Origin: Chrysogorgia sp. JL179-B06
Taxonomy: Eukaryota; Cnidaria; Anthozoa; Scleralcyonacea; Chrysogorgiidae
Length of the DNA stretch: 64,000 nucleotides
Assembly: GCA_035772405.1 (NCBI GenBank)
Contig: JAYKKM010000082.1
Coordinates: 744,001 to 808,000, forward strand
Reading direction: 5' to 3'
The position numbers were made by a program, and so were the translations under genes. Positions 22,227 through 34,873 of the stretch are shown one piece after another (positions within the stretch are counted from its first letter, which is position 1; each line of letters begins with the position of its first letter). The notes beneath the pieces were generated by a model. The model made no database searches. It had not been told where the DNA came from and saw only the letters and a program-made list of their open reading frames with translations.

Positions 22227-23235
22227 ATGGCCAGTGTTTCACAGATGATGGTGGTGGTTTTTAATGAAGAAAGGCCCGTTCATACAAACAATAATATGGA
22301 TTGGCTTAAATTTTCACTTATCACTGGTACATCGGGTACGGGAAAATCCCAATTATTATTGGCAGTAATCCAGAAATGCATAGTTGAAGGACGTAGAATA
22401 CTTGTACAAACCCACAAACCAAAACAATCTGTCCGAAATAAACTTGAAAGCAGCCAAATATGTAAATTCCACGTAAGGTGAAAAGCACTTGTAAAAAGCG
22501 ATGTTCCACCACAGTCGCCTGCGTTACCAAATCTGAAATTTCCACGATTCCAGAAGGAATTGCTCGACATGTCATGGAGACGACATGTCCAGTTACCATT
22601 CGTCCTGTTGTTGTTGTTTTGTCGGGGACAACCAATAGAAAATGTCTGCATGGAAGTGAGAGGAGAAGAGTGTATTTGCAGATAAAACGTTTTATTCGCT
22701 AGTTCATCATTACAAACTGAGTATGTAGTATTGTTGTATGGACCCCGAATATGAGACGTTTTTAAACCACATAAGATATTGGCCTGCAAGTCAAAGTCTC
22801 TTAGATAAAATACAGGAAGGAAAAGTGGTGTGTTGTACAGGACAACCTTCTGATGATCAGATTGTAAATACAATCCTATATAAGTGTGATGCAACTGTTT
22901 TAATGGTTTCTAAACAGGGAGCAAATCGTGTAAATCATTTGGTTATTAGTTCAATTTTTTTGGAGTGTAATGCCCTTCAGATGATACAGTGGGACTGTGA
23001 AATGGAAAGTATTCCTATTTGAATGATCACACACAATCGAGATAACGAAAATGGGGTTGTAAATGGGCAGACAAAGATTTTCTGTGTGGAAAAGGCTACA
23101 ATCTTTTTACAACTGGGAAATGGGAAAGTTGTTAATACATATCCTCTTCTGACATATGAAAGCGAGAACGGCAGCCGTACGTGTTACCAAAGGACTTATT
23201 TGGTTCGATTGTCCCCCGTGGTTCAGAGTGTGTAG
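22227..23235 (+). pseudogene. Helicase remnant, copy of 14198-15236
   Basis: The sequence is nearly identical to copy 1, with the Walker A (GTSGTGKS) and the block MDPEYETFLNHIRYWPASQSLLDKIQEG. The TGA at 23020 is shared. A short extra segment near 23225 ('agtgtgtagcgctgtctaggattaag') restores part of motif VI (ALSRIK) that is deleted in copy 1. Confidence 0.8.
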
Positions 23236-23599
23236 CGCTGTCTAGGATTAAGCAACAGACTGATTTAATACTATCAACAAAAATTCTTAGCTGACACTGC
23301 AAACCGGTTTTAAATAACTGAAGTTGCGTAGTAAACGGAATCGTAAATGAAAAATGTAGTAATGTTCAATGTGCATGGGTTGAACGTATTCGGTGCGATT
23401 GAAAAAAGGAAAATATACTTGAAAAAATTATAAAAAATCAAAACGTAAAAAAAATTTAAATCGCTGTTGGTAAAGGCTACAATAATTTTAGAACTTCAGT
23501 CAGTAGTTCTTTTAAGAACTTTATAGTATTTAAGGTTATGTCACTGGCCAATTTGCTGCTTTAACGTTACGTGCCGCATTATAGTACTTGCATAACATC

Positions 23600-25026
23600 A
23601 TGCCGACACAGTGTGAAAGGGCAGGTCACGCATTTTGGAAAGACAGGCAATGTCATCTTGTCACATTAGATGACACATGAGCACAAAGGAAACAACACAA
23701 GTGCAAACTGAAGCTACTGAAAAAGAACAATTTGAAGAATGAACTCTACTTCAGCCAACAACACATGCAACAATTCAACATGCATTAACAGCAGATAATT
23801 TGAAACTTTGGTCGCAGTATTCATCTTGGAGTTATTGTGACAAATGTTCGACTGTGCAGAAAGAAAGGCTGTTTCCAAAGTATGTAAATAGACCGCCTAC
23901 CAAAAAATACCAAAACATGCCCTTGCTCTAAAGAACGGTATACATACCGTGCCTTCATTTGCACTAATACCGGATTCGCTCAGAAATCTTACGTTTGTAA
24001 GGACGCTATCAGTATCCTATCGAGGATGCTATCAATGCGTTAGACAATGAAAATACGAGATGTCGTTGCAGGGAAGCATAGGATTATTTGATAAATTCAC
24101 AAAAAACTTACACCATCTATCTAACAATAACAGCAAGCCTTTGAACATTTATGACTATAGTGAAAGAGAAGGCATAGAGTGTTGTCTTTGGCCAAACCTT
24201 TGGTGCGAATCCAGTCTGAAAGGAAACGAGAGCTGCTTAAGTGCAAAGATCGCTTTCCTCGCCAAAGTATTTTCCGAGATCGTAGATTATGCGTTGTATT
24301 ACGAAACAATTCCACTATGACATGTGGATATTTCGAACTATTACTTAAGCTTTAAGTTCGGCAAGACGAATGCGATACTCCCCAGCACGTGCTCTTGATG
24401 ACAAAACCTTTTCAACAAGTTATTGGAAGACTCAACACAGATTGCTAATTGATGCTATAGACCAGTTTGGTTACCCAAGCTTGTTCATTACCATCAATTT
24501 GTATGAATGGATTTCTCCTTTCCTGCAGTAAACTCGTTTACCAGCATATAAAACTATCCATATTGCGCACATGCTCAAACAAATCGTTCATGGATATCTG
24601 TGTGGCTCAAATACTGCTAGTTGGAGCCATCATGTTTTCAGCTATGAAAATAGGAAAGGGCAATCTAATATTAACACGTATTATTATCGCTTCGAATTTC
24701 AGCAGAGAGGTACTGCCCATTTGGACCTGCTTCTTTGGCTGAAAAATATTACGAAAATACAACAGACTTATCCACGCCGATGTCTTGTTAAAAAACTTCA
24801 ACCATCTGACCACGATAGCTTACCATTAAATAACAATGCTACATCCTTTCATAGCACACACCAACCAACCACTTTATCTATCTATCTATCATCCAAACGA
24901 AGCATTTGCTCTCAACTTGTAAGCATACATTTATACTCTTTTCCCAAGTTTAGCATGGATTTTCAGGTAAACACACAACACCATATCAAGCGATATGGTT
25001 ATACATCGATAAAGATCTTAAAATGA
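23600..25026 (+). pseudogene. Decayed H1-like Rep, copy of 15523-16963
   Basis: The start context is 'cataacatcATGCCGACAC'. The zinc region, the EGIECCLWPNLW block and the core are present in broken frames. The longest frame (24571-25026) reads MLKQIVHGYLCGSNTASWSHHVFSYENRKGQ and GTAHLDLLLWLK, again with HLD in place of HUH (codons 24718-24726). The sequence is interrupted before the paired tyrosines, as in copy 1. Confidence 0.8.
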
Positions 25027-25787
25027 ACGATAACGTCCAAACAACTAGCTTCACCCTTTATTTGAAAATCTGTCCGCATTGCACAGCAAAGGTGTGGCGA
25101 AGGGCACGCCGAACAATGTGCGAAAAGTGATTAAGTTTTTGGTGGGGGCTGATTCAAATACTGACTCGGTTATTAACCACCATCTCACAATAACAATGCA
25201 AAGACGACAAGATCTTAAAATAAACCGTAAACGTCCCAACAACTCGCGATCTAAACCGTTCCACAAACCCACAAACCAAAACAATCCGTCCAAAATAAAC
25301 TTAAAAGCAGCAAAATATGTAATTTCCACGTAAGGTGAAAAGCACTTGTAAAAAGCTATGTGGTGTTATAACGTAGCACGTTAAGCATGGATCCACCACA
25401 GTCGCCTGTGATACCGAATCTGGCTGCTCAGATTGGCATAACAAAACTTTACGACCTTCGCCATAATAAGCAGTGACGCGCACAATTCGACATGTGGGAT
25501 ACCGCATTTCCATAAATGCGCATGCGCATATCTAATACACCCCATTTTCGGCAAAACGGCATGCACTTTTGCTTCAAACGAACTAGTTTTGCCATAAGTG
25601 ATCAAAAAGTAAATCATTCAAGTAACTGCCAATTATTTCCTTGTGTGCATGCACACAACCAAATTTAAAATTGAACTTAAAACGGGGCGTGAGAGGTCTG
25701 GGCACCAGTGATGGCCTGCTACAAGCTGTATTGTAAATAATGTTATGGATTGTTTGTACCAACGTGACGATTTCTACAGTATGACAG
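25027..25787. other. Non-coding stretch inside block B copy 2
   Basis: It matches 16964-17745 with few differences, and no gene is seen. The segment around 25079-25210 gives an open frame (RKVIKFLVGADSNTDSVINHHL) that has no continuation. Its 'vRKVIKFLvgaDSNTDSviN' pattern resembles the central ORF1 motif (NVKRMLKFFVQEDDSMDSLVN at 25893), so it may be another decayed ORF1 piece. Confidence 0.45.
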
Positions 25788-26486
25788 ATGCCCAGTGTTT
25801 CACAGATGGTGGTTTTTAATGAAGGTCCGTTCGTACAAACAATACTATCGATTGGCGTAAATTTTCACTTATCACTGGTAAATTGGATATGTGAAACCAA
25901 TGTGAAACGCATGCTGAAGTTCTTCGTACAAGAAGATGACAGTATGGACAGCCTCGTAAATGAGGCTTTTGAAGCAGGTCAAGCTTTGTTTGCCATTGCC
26001 ACGCATATGATCGTCGCACGTACGCTCTTCCGAAATCCCCAATTGTACTCTCGGTACATTGCCTGCAACCATGGTGAAGACAAAGATTTTCAAAAAAACG
26101 GGTCAATGAAATCCCTGCTCCATCTCATGGTTGCAGCTTGTGTCCAATCGGACGAAACTGCTAGTACCTCCCGATTACCACCAGCACGTCGTCATTCACT
26201 TGTCGACCTTGAGTCATCTGCAGATGAAAGCGATGATACTGCTGCTGCTACTACTACTACTCACGAGGTCACTAATCTGCCAGACCAGTGCTTGATCAGT
26301 TCAGACAGTGACGCAGACACACCGCAACCACCCACAATTACTAAGAAAGGAAAAGAAAAACAAAAAAAGACAACTGAGAAGAAAGAAAAGAAAAGAAAAG
26401 CTCAAGACACTACTGAAGCAAAAGCAGCTGAACCAATGGCGAAAAAGAGCCTGGACATACTGCGCTTTCTGTTCCTCTTTACATAA
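25788..26486 (+). pseudogene. Chimeric frame: helicase start joined to ORF1 C-terminal half
   Basis: The first ~35 codons (MPSVSQMVVFNEGP..ILSIGVNFHLSL) belong to block B helicase upstream sequence. From 25893 the frame encodes the central and C-terminal part of the HFP/PYG accessory protein: NVKRMLKFFVQEDDSMDSLVNEAF, GQALFAIATHMIVARTLFRNPQLYSRYIA, GSMKSLLHLM. A Ser/Asp-rich stretch and a Lys-rich tail (KKGKEKQKKTTEKKEKKRKAQD) follow. The last codons run into block A at about 26450. The ORF1 N-terminus with HFP..PYG is absent. ORF1 sequence here is distinct from those of H1 and H2, so it comes from another Helitron family. Confidence 0.75.
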
Positions 26487-29277
26487 ACGCAAGTTATTTC
26501 AAGGTCATACTAATCATCCCATCAATAGACACGAAACAGCATGTTATTGTTTGCAAAACCGATACATCATCCCTTTGTTTTACCTAATTCCTGATTGTCT
26601 CAAAACTCACTCTTACTTTTGCTGAAATTTGTGTTCTTTGTCCGTTAAATTTCCATTACAACTTGGAAAGACAGATATGTTGAGGCAGGAATTCACACAT
26701 TAGAAGACGATATTCGTTGCCAGCTTGCATACAAATGAAGTTCCTACAAACGTTTCGTTGCCAAGTGCCAAGGTATCCTTCATTAATAAGCTATTCAGTA
26801 ATATTGAGGATTATGGCATGATTTATTACAATTTCATTACGACTCGTGGATTTTTAAGACAGTGTATCTGGTCCAATCATCCACAAGACGTATGAAATGT
26901 TCTCCCACAAGATCGCTAAATGCGAAAACATTTTCTGCTGGGTATTGGAAAACCCAACACACAGGCATTTGATTGATGCTGTTATGCAATTTGGGTATCC
27001 CAGTGTGTTTGTAACCATCAATTCATATACCAATGGATTGAATATGCGCAACGACTAACCGGTCGTGGACCAACTGAACTTGCCGGTTTTGAAACCATCC
27101 ATATTGCCCACATGCTTGAGCAAATAGTGTGGGGTTATGTGGATCCATGCCATACGATGTTGCGTACTTAGTTCAAAAACCTCAACCTTCTGACCGCGAT
27201 AGCTTACCATTAAACAATAATCATTCTTTTAAATCTACGAATGGTGTTAAGAGTTTTTCTCTTTTTCATTTGGACGAGGCTTTTGCTACAAATTTAAGAG
27301 CCTACATCTACAAATTGATACCGTCGCATGGATGTCCAAACGACAAATGGAAACATGGTTTTAAAATATGTTACTTCATATGTTTCCAAGTGGAAAGACA
27401 CTTACAACAACGATGCCTTGTATTCACCACATAGAACGTGCTACCAAGCGGCATATAAGAGAGATGGAACCTTGTGAACCAGAGATGCGGATGCAACTTA
27501 CCTCCATGAAATGTTCTTGGTCGAACAGCTGAACAAAAGAGTATGTTGTTCCATCAGCAAGCATTAGACACAAACAAAGTTCATGAGAAATACACGAAAA
27601 GACCCAATGCTATGGAACATATGTCGTTCCTACAATGGCTAAGGCATGTCCATCACAGCAAAGCCGATCCCGTTCCGTACAAAGCAGGAAATACGTTAGT
27701 TTCGGTAAAAATGGTATCGTCTCTTAAAGACCAGTATTTTTTCCAATATTTACTAATGCATTTTCCCCATCGTCAATGTTCCGAACAACAAACGGACGTT
27801 CCTCTGCTATCTTTTTTTTCCTGCTGCTATTACAAAAATGCCAGATTTTTGGAGAGATGATGAACGTGTTAGGGCTTATTTTGAGATGCAGGGTAATAAG
27901 GAGTACAACGTAAATACTTGAAATGAAAAGCTATATCGCTAATCTGTGGGATACATTTTCGTTGTGGCAAAGGGAAGTTATAACAAACAACCAATTGTTT
28001 AACAATTAATTATGTCCTGTAGGTCCATTTTCGAGCAAGTGATAGATAATGCCTTCGATGTTATTACAATAATAATGATAACAATTACTTTGCAATGTCT
28101 GAGGATGACGACGACGATGATACTGCTGAACATGACGTTCCCATAATAGAACAAGAATTGGACATTGGTGTAAATAACGATTGGAGAAAATTTATATTGC
28201 GGAAAATCGCAAATAATGAAACGAACAATTGAAAAGTGCATTGAACAAAGTCGCAATATTTTAGTTGCAGCACCGACTGGAATATTGGCGGCCCGTTTCA
28301 AAAAATTATTCAGAGAACACATACATACAGATACTGTACAGCGCGCTTTTACATACCCTGTTGGCAACGAACGACCAAAAGTAAATTGGATGATAAGTAC
28401 ATATGATATAGTTATTATAGACGAAATATCTATGATATGTAAAACAATATTTTAATGAAACCCTAACCCTTGCTGGAGAGTTCAAAGTATACTAGATGAT
28501 ACAAGCATTTCAAACTAAACCGTCAACACAGAATCGTTGACCCTGTCGTCTATGAACAATTTCTCAAACATATACGCCACTGGGCGCCATCTCAAACGCT
28601 AATTGATACAATACAACAAGGCCAAATTGTGTGTCCAAATTCGGAACCGTCAGATGACGATATTCGGGAAGTTATTTTAAATAATACCGAGGCTACTGTA
28701 TTAACAGTTTCAAGACGAGCTTCAGGACGCATTAATAGTGTAGTTGTCGCAGCTATGTTTTAACAACTGGAACCACTAGCAGTTACACAATTTGACAAGG
28801 TTGGTGCAAATGTCTAAAAATATGAGGGTCATCACAAAATAAAAATAAAGAATTTTCTATAGTTAAACGGTCAGGAAGCGTTAGTCTATTTAATGGAAAA
28901 TGTTACTATTTTTCTTCATCTTCCTGACCAAAAAATAATGAATGTTTACCCTGTAACCTACATGAAAAACGATATCAATTTTACCTGCTATCCATTCATG
29001 CCATCTTACTCACCATGCTAAAGTCTCAAGGACAAACATTAAATAAAGTTATTCTTTGGTTTGATAGCGATAAAATTTCAGAAGGACTAGGTTATGTTGC
29101 ACTGTCAGGAATAAGACGTCGCTCAGACCTCATTGTCGTCATCCCAATAAAAGAGGTGCGCGTAAATCCAGTGATCAGAAGATTTTGAATATTATACATC
29201 AGCGCTTGTTTTGAAATGCAGGGCAATAACTAGTATTAGGTAAATACATTAGGTGTTGTAAAAAGGCAATATTTATC
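26451..29277 (+). mobile_element. Array block A, copy 2
   Basis: The block joins after the ORF1 fragment at 'ctggacatactgcgctttctgttcctc' (matching 19241) and runs to 29277. The Rep N-terminal zinc region is partly kept (CYCLQNRYIIPLFYLIPDCLK near 26540), then the core, linker and helicase. Several frames are longer than in copy 1 (27129-27434, 27543-27860), because fewer deletions have accumulated. Confidence 0.75.
26900..29190 (+). pseudogene. Rep core, linker and helicase remnant (block A copy 2)
   Basis: 26917-27530 matches the window start and holds the Rep core with KPQPSDRDSLPLNNN and FHLDEAFATNLRAYIYKL. 27600-27780 is the linker (MEHMSFLQWLRHVHHSKADPVPYKAGNTLVSVKM). 28216-28455 holds helicase motifs Ia and II (LVAAPTGILAARFKK, IIDEISMI). 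28540-29187 is the C-terminal helicase with motif V-like KSQGQTLNKVILW. The HUH region is deleted. Confidence 0.75.
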
Positions 29278-29497
29278 CCTATGGTAACTTTTCTGACACC
29301 CCTAGCTTAAGACAGTGATAATATTTAGGTAAACCCTTCAAGTAACTGCCAATATCAGGGCGTGAGATGTCTGGGCACCAGTGATGGCCAACAATCCTGC
29401 ACGGCCATACAACAACCGGTGCTACTACATACAAGCTGTATTGTAAATAATGTTATGGATTGTTTGTACCAACGTGACAATTTCTACAGAATGACAG

Positions 29498-29970
29498 ATG
29501 GCCAGTGTTTCACAGATGATGGTGGTGGTTTTCAATGAAGAAAGGTCCGTTCATACAAACAATAATATGGATTGGCTTAAATTTTCACTTATCACTGGAA
29601 CATCGGGTACGGGAAAATCCCAATTATTATTGGCAGTAATCCAGAAATGCATAGTTGAAGGACGTAGAATACTTGTACAAACCCACAAACCAAAACAATC
29701 TGTCCGAAATAAACTTGAAAGCAGCCAAATATGTAAATTCCACGTAAGGTGAAAAGCACTTGTAAAAAGCGATGTTCCACCACAGTCGCCTGCATTACCA
29801 AATCTGAAATTTCCACGATTCCAGAAGGAATTGCTCGACATGTCATGGAGACGATATGTCCAGTTACCATTCGTCCTGTTGTTGTTTTGTCGGGGACAAC
29901 CAATAGAAAATGTCTGCATGGAAGTGAGAGGAGAAGAGTGTATTTGCGGATAAAACGTTTTATTCGCTAG
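29498..29970 (+). pseudogene. Helicase N-terminal remnant, block B copy 3
   Basis: Near-identical to 14198-14670: Walker A GTSGTGKS is followed by the same non-homologous segment and the frame MKSTCKKRCSTTVACITKSEISTIPEGIARHVMETICPVTIRPVVVLSGTTN. The MDPEYE block that follows in copies 1 and 2 is deleted here. Confidence 0.75.
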
Positions 29971-29984
29971 TTTATTCGCTAGTG

Positions 29985-30745
29985 AAAGAGAAGGCATAGA
30001 GTGTTATCTTTGGCCAAACCTTTGGTGCGAATCCAGTCTGAAAGGAAACGAGAGCTGCTTAAGTGCAAAGATCGCTTTCCTCGCCAAAGTATTTTCCGAG
30101 ATCGTAGATTATGCGTTGTATTACGAAACAATTCCACTATGACATGTGGATATTTCGAACTATTACTTAAGCTTTAAGTTCGGCAAGACGAATGCGATAC
30201 TCCCCAGCACGTGCTCTTGATGACAAAACCTTTTCAACAAGTTATTGGAAGACTCAACACAGATTGCTAATTGATGCTATAGACCAGTTTGGTTACCCAA
30301 GCTTGTTCATTACCATCAATTTGTATGAATGGATTTCTCCTTTCCTGCAGTAAACTCGTTTACCAGCATATAAAACTATCCATATTGCGCACATGCTCGA
30401 ACAAATCGTTCATGGATATCTGTGTGGCTCAAATACTGCTAGTTGGAGCCATCATGTTTTCAGCTATGAAAATAGGAAAGGGCAATCTAATATTAACACG
30501 TATTATTATCGCTTCGAATTTCAGCAGAGAGGTACCGCCCATTTGGACCTGCTTCTTTGGCTGAAAAATATTACGAAAATACAACAGACTTATCCACGCC
30601 GATGTCTTGTTAAAAAACTTCAACCATCTGACCACGATAGCTTACCATTAAATAACAATGCTACATCCTTTCATAGCACACACCAACCAACCACTTTATC
30701 TATCTATCTATCATCCAAACGAAGCATTTGCTCTCAACTTGTAAG
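29985..30745 (+). pseudogene. Rep core remnant with HLD motif, block B copy 3
   Basis: The piece starts inside the EGIECCLWPN block and ends at 'aagcatttgctctcaacttgtaagc'. The frame 30393-30842 includes MLEQIVHGYLCGSNTASWSHHVFSYENRKGQ and GTAHLDLLLWLK, with the same His-to-Asp change at the HUH motif (codons 30540-30548). It then continues into non-coding DNA. Confidence 0.75.
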
Positions 30746-30899
30746 CATTCAAGTAACTGCCAATTATTTCCTTGTGTGCATGCACACAACCAAATTTAAA
30801 ATTGAACTTAAAACGGGGCGTGAGAGGTCTGGGTACCAGTGATGGCCTGCTACAAGCTGTATTGTAAATAATGTTATGGATTGTTTGTACCAACGTGAC

Positions 30900-31730
30900 G
30901 ATTTCTACAGTATGACAGATGCCCAGTGTTTCACAGATGGTGGTTTTTAATGAAGGTCCGTTCGTACAAACAATACTATCGATTGGCGTAAATTTTCACT
31001 TATCACTGGTAAATCGGATATGGGAAAATCCAAATTATTATTGGCAGCAATCCAGAAATGCATAGTTCAAGGACGTAGAATACTTGTTGCCATGCCAACT
31101 GGTTATTTGGCAAGCTATTATCGCGAGTTATTTCAGGGTGATATAACTAGTGACACTGTCCACAGTGCATCCTATTAATTGGAATATTTCTAGCTTTTAC
31201 ATTATACTGGATGAAATTTCAATGATTCCAGAAGGAATTGGTTGGCATGACATGGAGACGATACGTCAAGTTACCATTCGTCCTGATGTTGTTTTGTCGG
31301 GGACAACCAACAACAACCAATCGAAAATGTCTGTATGAAAGTGAGAGGTGAAGAGTGTATCTGCATGTGGAAAAGGCTTAGATCAGCACCGCCTACTTGT
31401 GGATGCGTTTGATCAATTTGGATATCCAACCGTTTTTGTTACAATAAGTCCATATGAATGGACATTTCCTGTTTACGGTTGGTTGTCGAAAGTTCGTGAC
31501 AAAACTGTGTGAAGTGCCTGGTTTTGAAAAAATTGACATTGCTCATGTTTTGGAGCAAGTTGTTTGTGGCTATTTATGTGGTAGCAATAATCTCCAAAAT
31601 CTTTACTCAGTAACATGGGAAAAGGAATTTATTTCTGCAAACAATGCCTGGGAAGTCTCCACCGTCACCGAGCAAAGGTGTTTTATACTTAAAACAATTC
31701 CCTAAAAATTCCCTGAAAACCATTTGCGAA
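30900..31730 (+). pseudogene. Helicase N-terminus joined to Rep core piece, copy of 17746-18500
   Basis: Helicase motifs (GKSDMGKSKLLLAAIQKC with damaged P-loop, LDEISMIPEG) are followed by Rep core (FDQFGYPTVFVTISPYEWTFPVYGWLSKVRDKT). A small deletion removes the residues after KVRDKT that remain in copies 1 and 4. A 'gtggtagcaataatctccaaaatc' block ends the homology with Rep. Confidence 0.7.
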
Positions 31731-31964
31731 TGCGTTTTTTACCAAATTTTATGTGAGTATGTGCACTGCACTAAATCGAAAAATTCATGCGCAGACAATC
31801 CTCAAACCACAAGAACGTCATTAAAAACATTAGTGGAAGTGCACTAAACATTATAATGTTCAAAAGCATATCGAAATCAACCATATATGCGGATAACGTA
31901 TTTTCTCCAATCCCACATTCAGGGTGTCAACGACTTTCACATACATAACTCTAGCCTGAACTTG

Positions 31965-32710
31965 TCATTGTCTTCACTTCGTCCTTCTACCAGTAATCAT
32001 CCATCGACATTGCACTGTTTCTCCCAGAATGTTCGAAGTATAAATTCCAAACTTAAAGACTTTTTTAAATGCTAATTAATTTGACATTGTCGCCATAACA
32101 GAATCATGGCTAACCAACGCCATTTCTGACTCTGAACTGCTGCCGTGGGGCTACGATATCCATCGCTGTGATCGTCGTGTTCCAACAAACCCTTCCTCCT
32201 CTTTGCCAGCTCGTGGCGGTGGGGTGTTCTTAGCGATTCGAAATGAACTCCGCTGTAAACCCGTTTCCTTGTGTGCCGATCACTGTGACATTGAATATGC
32301 AGCTGTTGAAGTACTTACAAATAACTGCGGGAAAGTATTATTCGCTGTGTTCTACAGACCGCCTAACGCGAGTATTGATTGGACCTCTCAATTTACTAGG
32401 ATACTGGATAGTTGTACATATAATAAGGCTGTAATACTTGGCGACTTCAACTTCCCCTCAATCAATTGGATTGAAGGTTCTGGTTTCTGTGAGTCTGCTA
32501 ACTCGGCTTTATTTAACTTTTGTCAATCTTGACCTTATAATTACCTCTATTGTCGAGGGCGTCACTAACGTCGATGTTACCGATTGCGTGGGTGTCGCTG
32601 TTTCTTCCGATCACAAAGCGATAACATTTGACTTGCATTTTGCAATTCGACGGGAAACTACAACAGAACTCCGTCTTTTAGTTTTAAAAAGGCTGACTTC
32701 GATAGATTAA
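31965..32710 (+). pseudogene. LINE apurinic-type endonuclease domain, broken
   Basis: This domain nicks target DNA in LINE retrotransposition. Readable motifs are LHCFSQNVRSINSKLK (N-terminal Asn-x-Arg-Ser), ITESWL (catalytic Glu), GGGVFLAIRNEL, LFAVFYRPPNASIDWTSQF and GDFNFPSINW. The last part (VAVSSDHKAITFDL) is the SDH catalytic motif. A deletion after KLKDF (about 32061-32075) and a frame change near 32510 break it. The partial copy at 39741-40202 lacks the first lesion. Confidence 0.8.
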
Positions 32711-33237
32711 GAGCCAAATTCTCGAAAGACAACACCATTGATTGCAACTGGTTTGCGTGGAAATCTAGTTTCTTTCAAGATGTTAAAGCTTCCATTCCTA
32801 AACAAAAGCCGCGTAAATTCTCTATTCCTCCTTGGATTGACGGCGAAGCTCTCTATGCAATCCGTAAGAAAAACACTGTAAGAAAGAAAGCATTACGGAA
32901 AGACAGCCCGTCACTGGGAGAAGTTTAGAATTCTTCGCAGGGAAAATGAATACCTCATACGTGATAAAAGGAACAACTACATCAAAGAAATCTCTGACTC
33001 CTGCTTTACTCAGCCCAATCGCTTCTGGAATTACTTTAAAAGGCTAAACAAGCAATCTGCTGTTCCCGACATCGTTGAACTCAATGGCTTTTCGTTTACC
33101 TCTGCCCATGATAAAGCTGAAGCCTTTAATTCATACTTTCATCAGTATTTAATAAAGATACCTCACTCCCTTGTGACCTGCCGTCAACATCATTTACTGA
33201 CTCCAGTATTTCATCTATTGTTCTTACTATCGACGAC

Positions 33238-34873
33238 GTGTTATCTGCGTTAAAGTGTTTAAATCCTAACAAGACTCAAGGCCCTGATGACATTCATCCG
33301 AGGATAATAAAAGAAAGCGCCAACGAACTTGCTCCATCCCTCCTTGAGCTGTTTAATCAGTCTCTATGCCTGGGCAAGTTGCCCTCCGATTGGAAATCCG
33401 CAAACATAACTCCCAGTGTTTAAAAAAGGAGTCAAGTCACTTATCCCTAACTATCGCCAGATTTCCCTATTGTCTATTATAATTAAACTGTGTGAACGGT
33501 GTGTATTGAAGAAGACCATCCCTCAACTAATCAACCTGCTCTCCACCTTACAACACAGCTTTATTGAAGGAAAATCTTGTATAACTCAATTGCTAACTGT
33601 GCTTCACGAAATTGGCGCTGCCCTTGATGCCGGCAATGAGGTAGATACTATCTACCTAGATTTTAGTAAGGCTTTTGACTCTGTCCCCCATCATAGGCTT
33701 CTTCACAAACTTTCTCTTTATGGCATTGAAGGCCCTCTCCACACATGGTTTGCTAATTACCTTACTTCCAGAATTCAGAGAGTCCACATCGATGGTACCT
33801 ACTCCTCCTGGGTCCCCGTTGTGTCAGGTGTACCTCAAGGCAGCATCCTTGGTCCTTTCCTCTTCCTCCTTTACGTGAACGATCTCCCGGAAGTTGTGAG
33901 CAGTGACACCTCCATTGCCCTTTTTGCAGACGACGCCAAATGTTCCCGCGTGCTTCACTCTGCCGCTGACCAACATATGTTCCAAAGAGATATTGACAAC
34001 CTACTTGAATGGAGCAATCTGTGGGGACTTTCCTTTAACTTAACTAAGTGTGAGGTTTTAAGAATCTCGAGAAAGAAATCCAAAGCTCTATGCTCTCCTG
34101 AGGTCAGTGCCTATATTATTGGTAGTCATACCCTCAGTGTGGTTTCCTCCCAAAAAGACTTCGGGGTCATGGTCACCAGCAAACTAACATGGAGTGTTCA
34201 TGTATCTTTTGCTGTGGCCAAAGCCAACAGGATGCTTGGCTTTTTGCGCAGAAACTGTAGTGCTAATATGGGTACTGACCGCAGGAGACTATTATACCTC
34301 ACGTTTGTAAGGTCTCACCTAGGGTATGGTAGTGAAGTCTGGGCTCCCCAATCTAGTATTGGTAACCTCAGACTTTTGGAAGCAGTTCAACGGCGTGCTA
34401 CCAGATTCATTCTTTCTTGTCACCGTCGCCACGACTCCCGTCCTAACTACAAATCGCGCTTATTATCACTCCATCTGTTACCTATTTCCTACTGGCTTGA
34501 AATCCGTGACATTTGTTTTTTTTTCAAATGAATTACGGGTCTTTATAATTTGTCTATTGACAAGTTTGTCACTTTTGCCAGTAATCGTACAAGGAGTTCC
34601 TCTAGCGGTCTCCAGCTTATTCCTAAGAAGTTCCGTACTTCGACCTTCAGAGATTCTTTTTTCAACCGTATTGTCCCTCTATGGAATTCTATTCCTGTAT
34701 CCTTCAGGCAAGCCTCTACATATGAATCATTTAAGAACTTGGTTACTAAACTATATTTTAAAAAACTTGAAACTTTCTTCGATTCCGAACGTACGAGGAC
34801 CTACCTGGAAGACCGTCTGTCCCCGATGCCGATCAGTAGTAAATTTACTCTGCTGTTCGTAATAACTTATTAA
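33238..34873 (+). pseudogene. LINE reverse transcriptase, broken by frameshifts
   Basis: 33238-33423 encodes the fingers (ALKCLNPNKTQGPDDIHPRIIKE). A one-base insertion near 33415 shifts to the 371-codon frame 33416-34531, which holds the palm: YLDFSKAFDSVPHHRLL (motif A Asp), VSGVPQGSILGPFLFLLYVNDLP (motif B) and IALFADDAKC (motif C, the FADD catalytic pair). After a second shift, 34550-34873 encodes the C-terminal thumb-like region (FRTSTFRDSFFNRIVPLWNSIP). All catalytic residues are present, so inactivation is due to frame breaks and 5' truncation. Confidence 0.85.

Larger units (their letters stand above)
22018..25892 (+). mobile_element. Array block B, copy 2, truncated on the right
   Basis: The block matches 13986 onward and stops inside the second helicase N-terminus: after 'cacttatcactggtaaattggatatg' (25868-25893) the sequence changes to an ORF1-like gene fragment. 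The order of pieces is otherwise that of copy 1. It contains the helicase remnant 22227-23235 and the Rep remnant 23600-25026. Confidence 0.75.
29278..31940 (+). mobile_element. Array block B, copy 3, internally shortened, ends at LINE
   Basis: The block begins at the CCCTATGGTAAC junction. It keeps the helicase N-terminus and middle (29498-29970), then jumps at about 29980 directly to the Rep core at 'gtgaaagagaaggcatagagtg', losing the C-terminal helicase and Rep N-terminus. A second jump at about 30748 removes about 700 bp of non-coding DNA. The block then reads to 31940, where the LINE is inserted. Confidence 0.75.
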
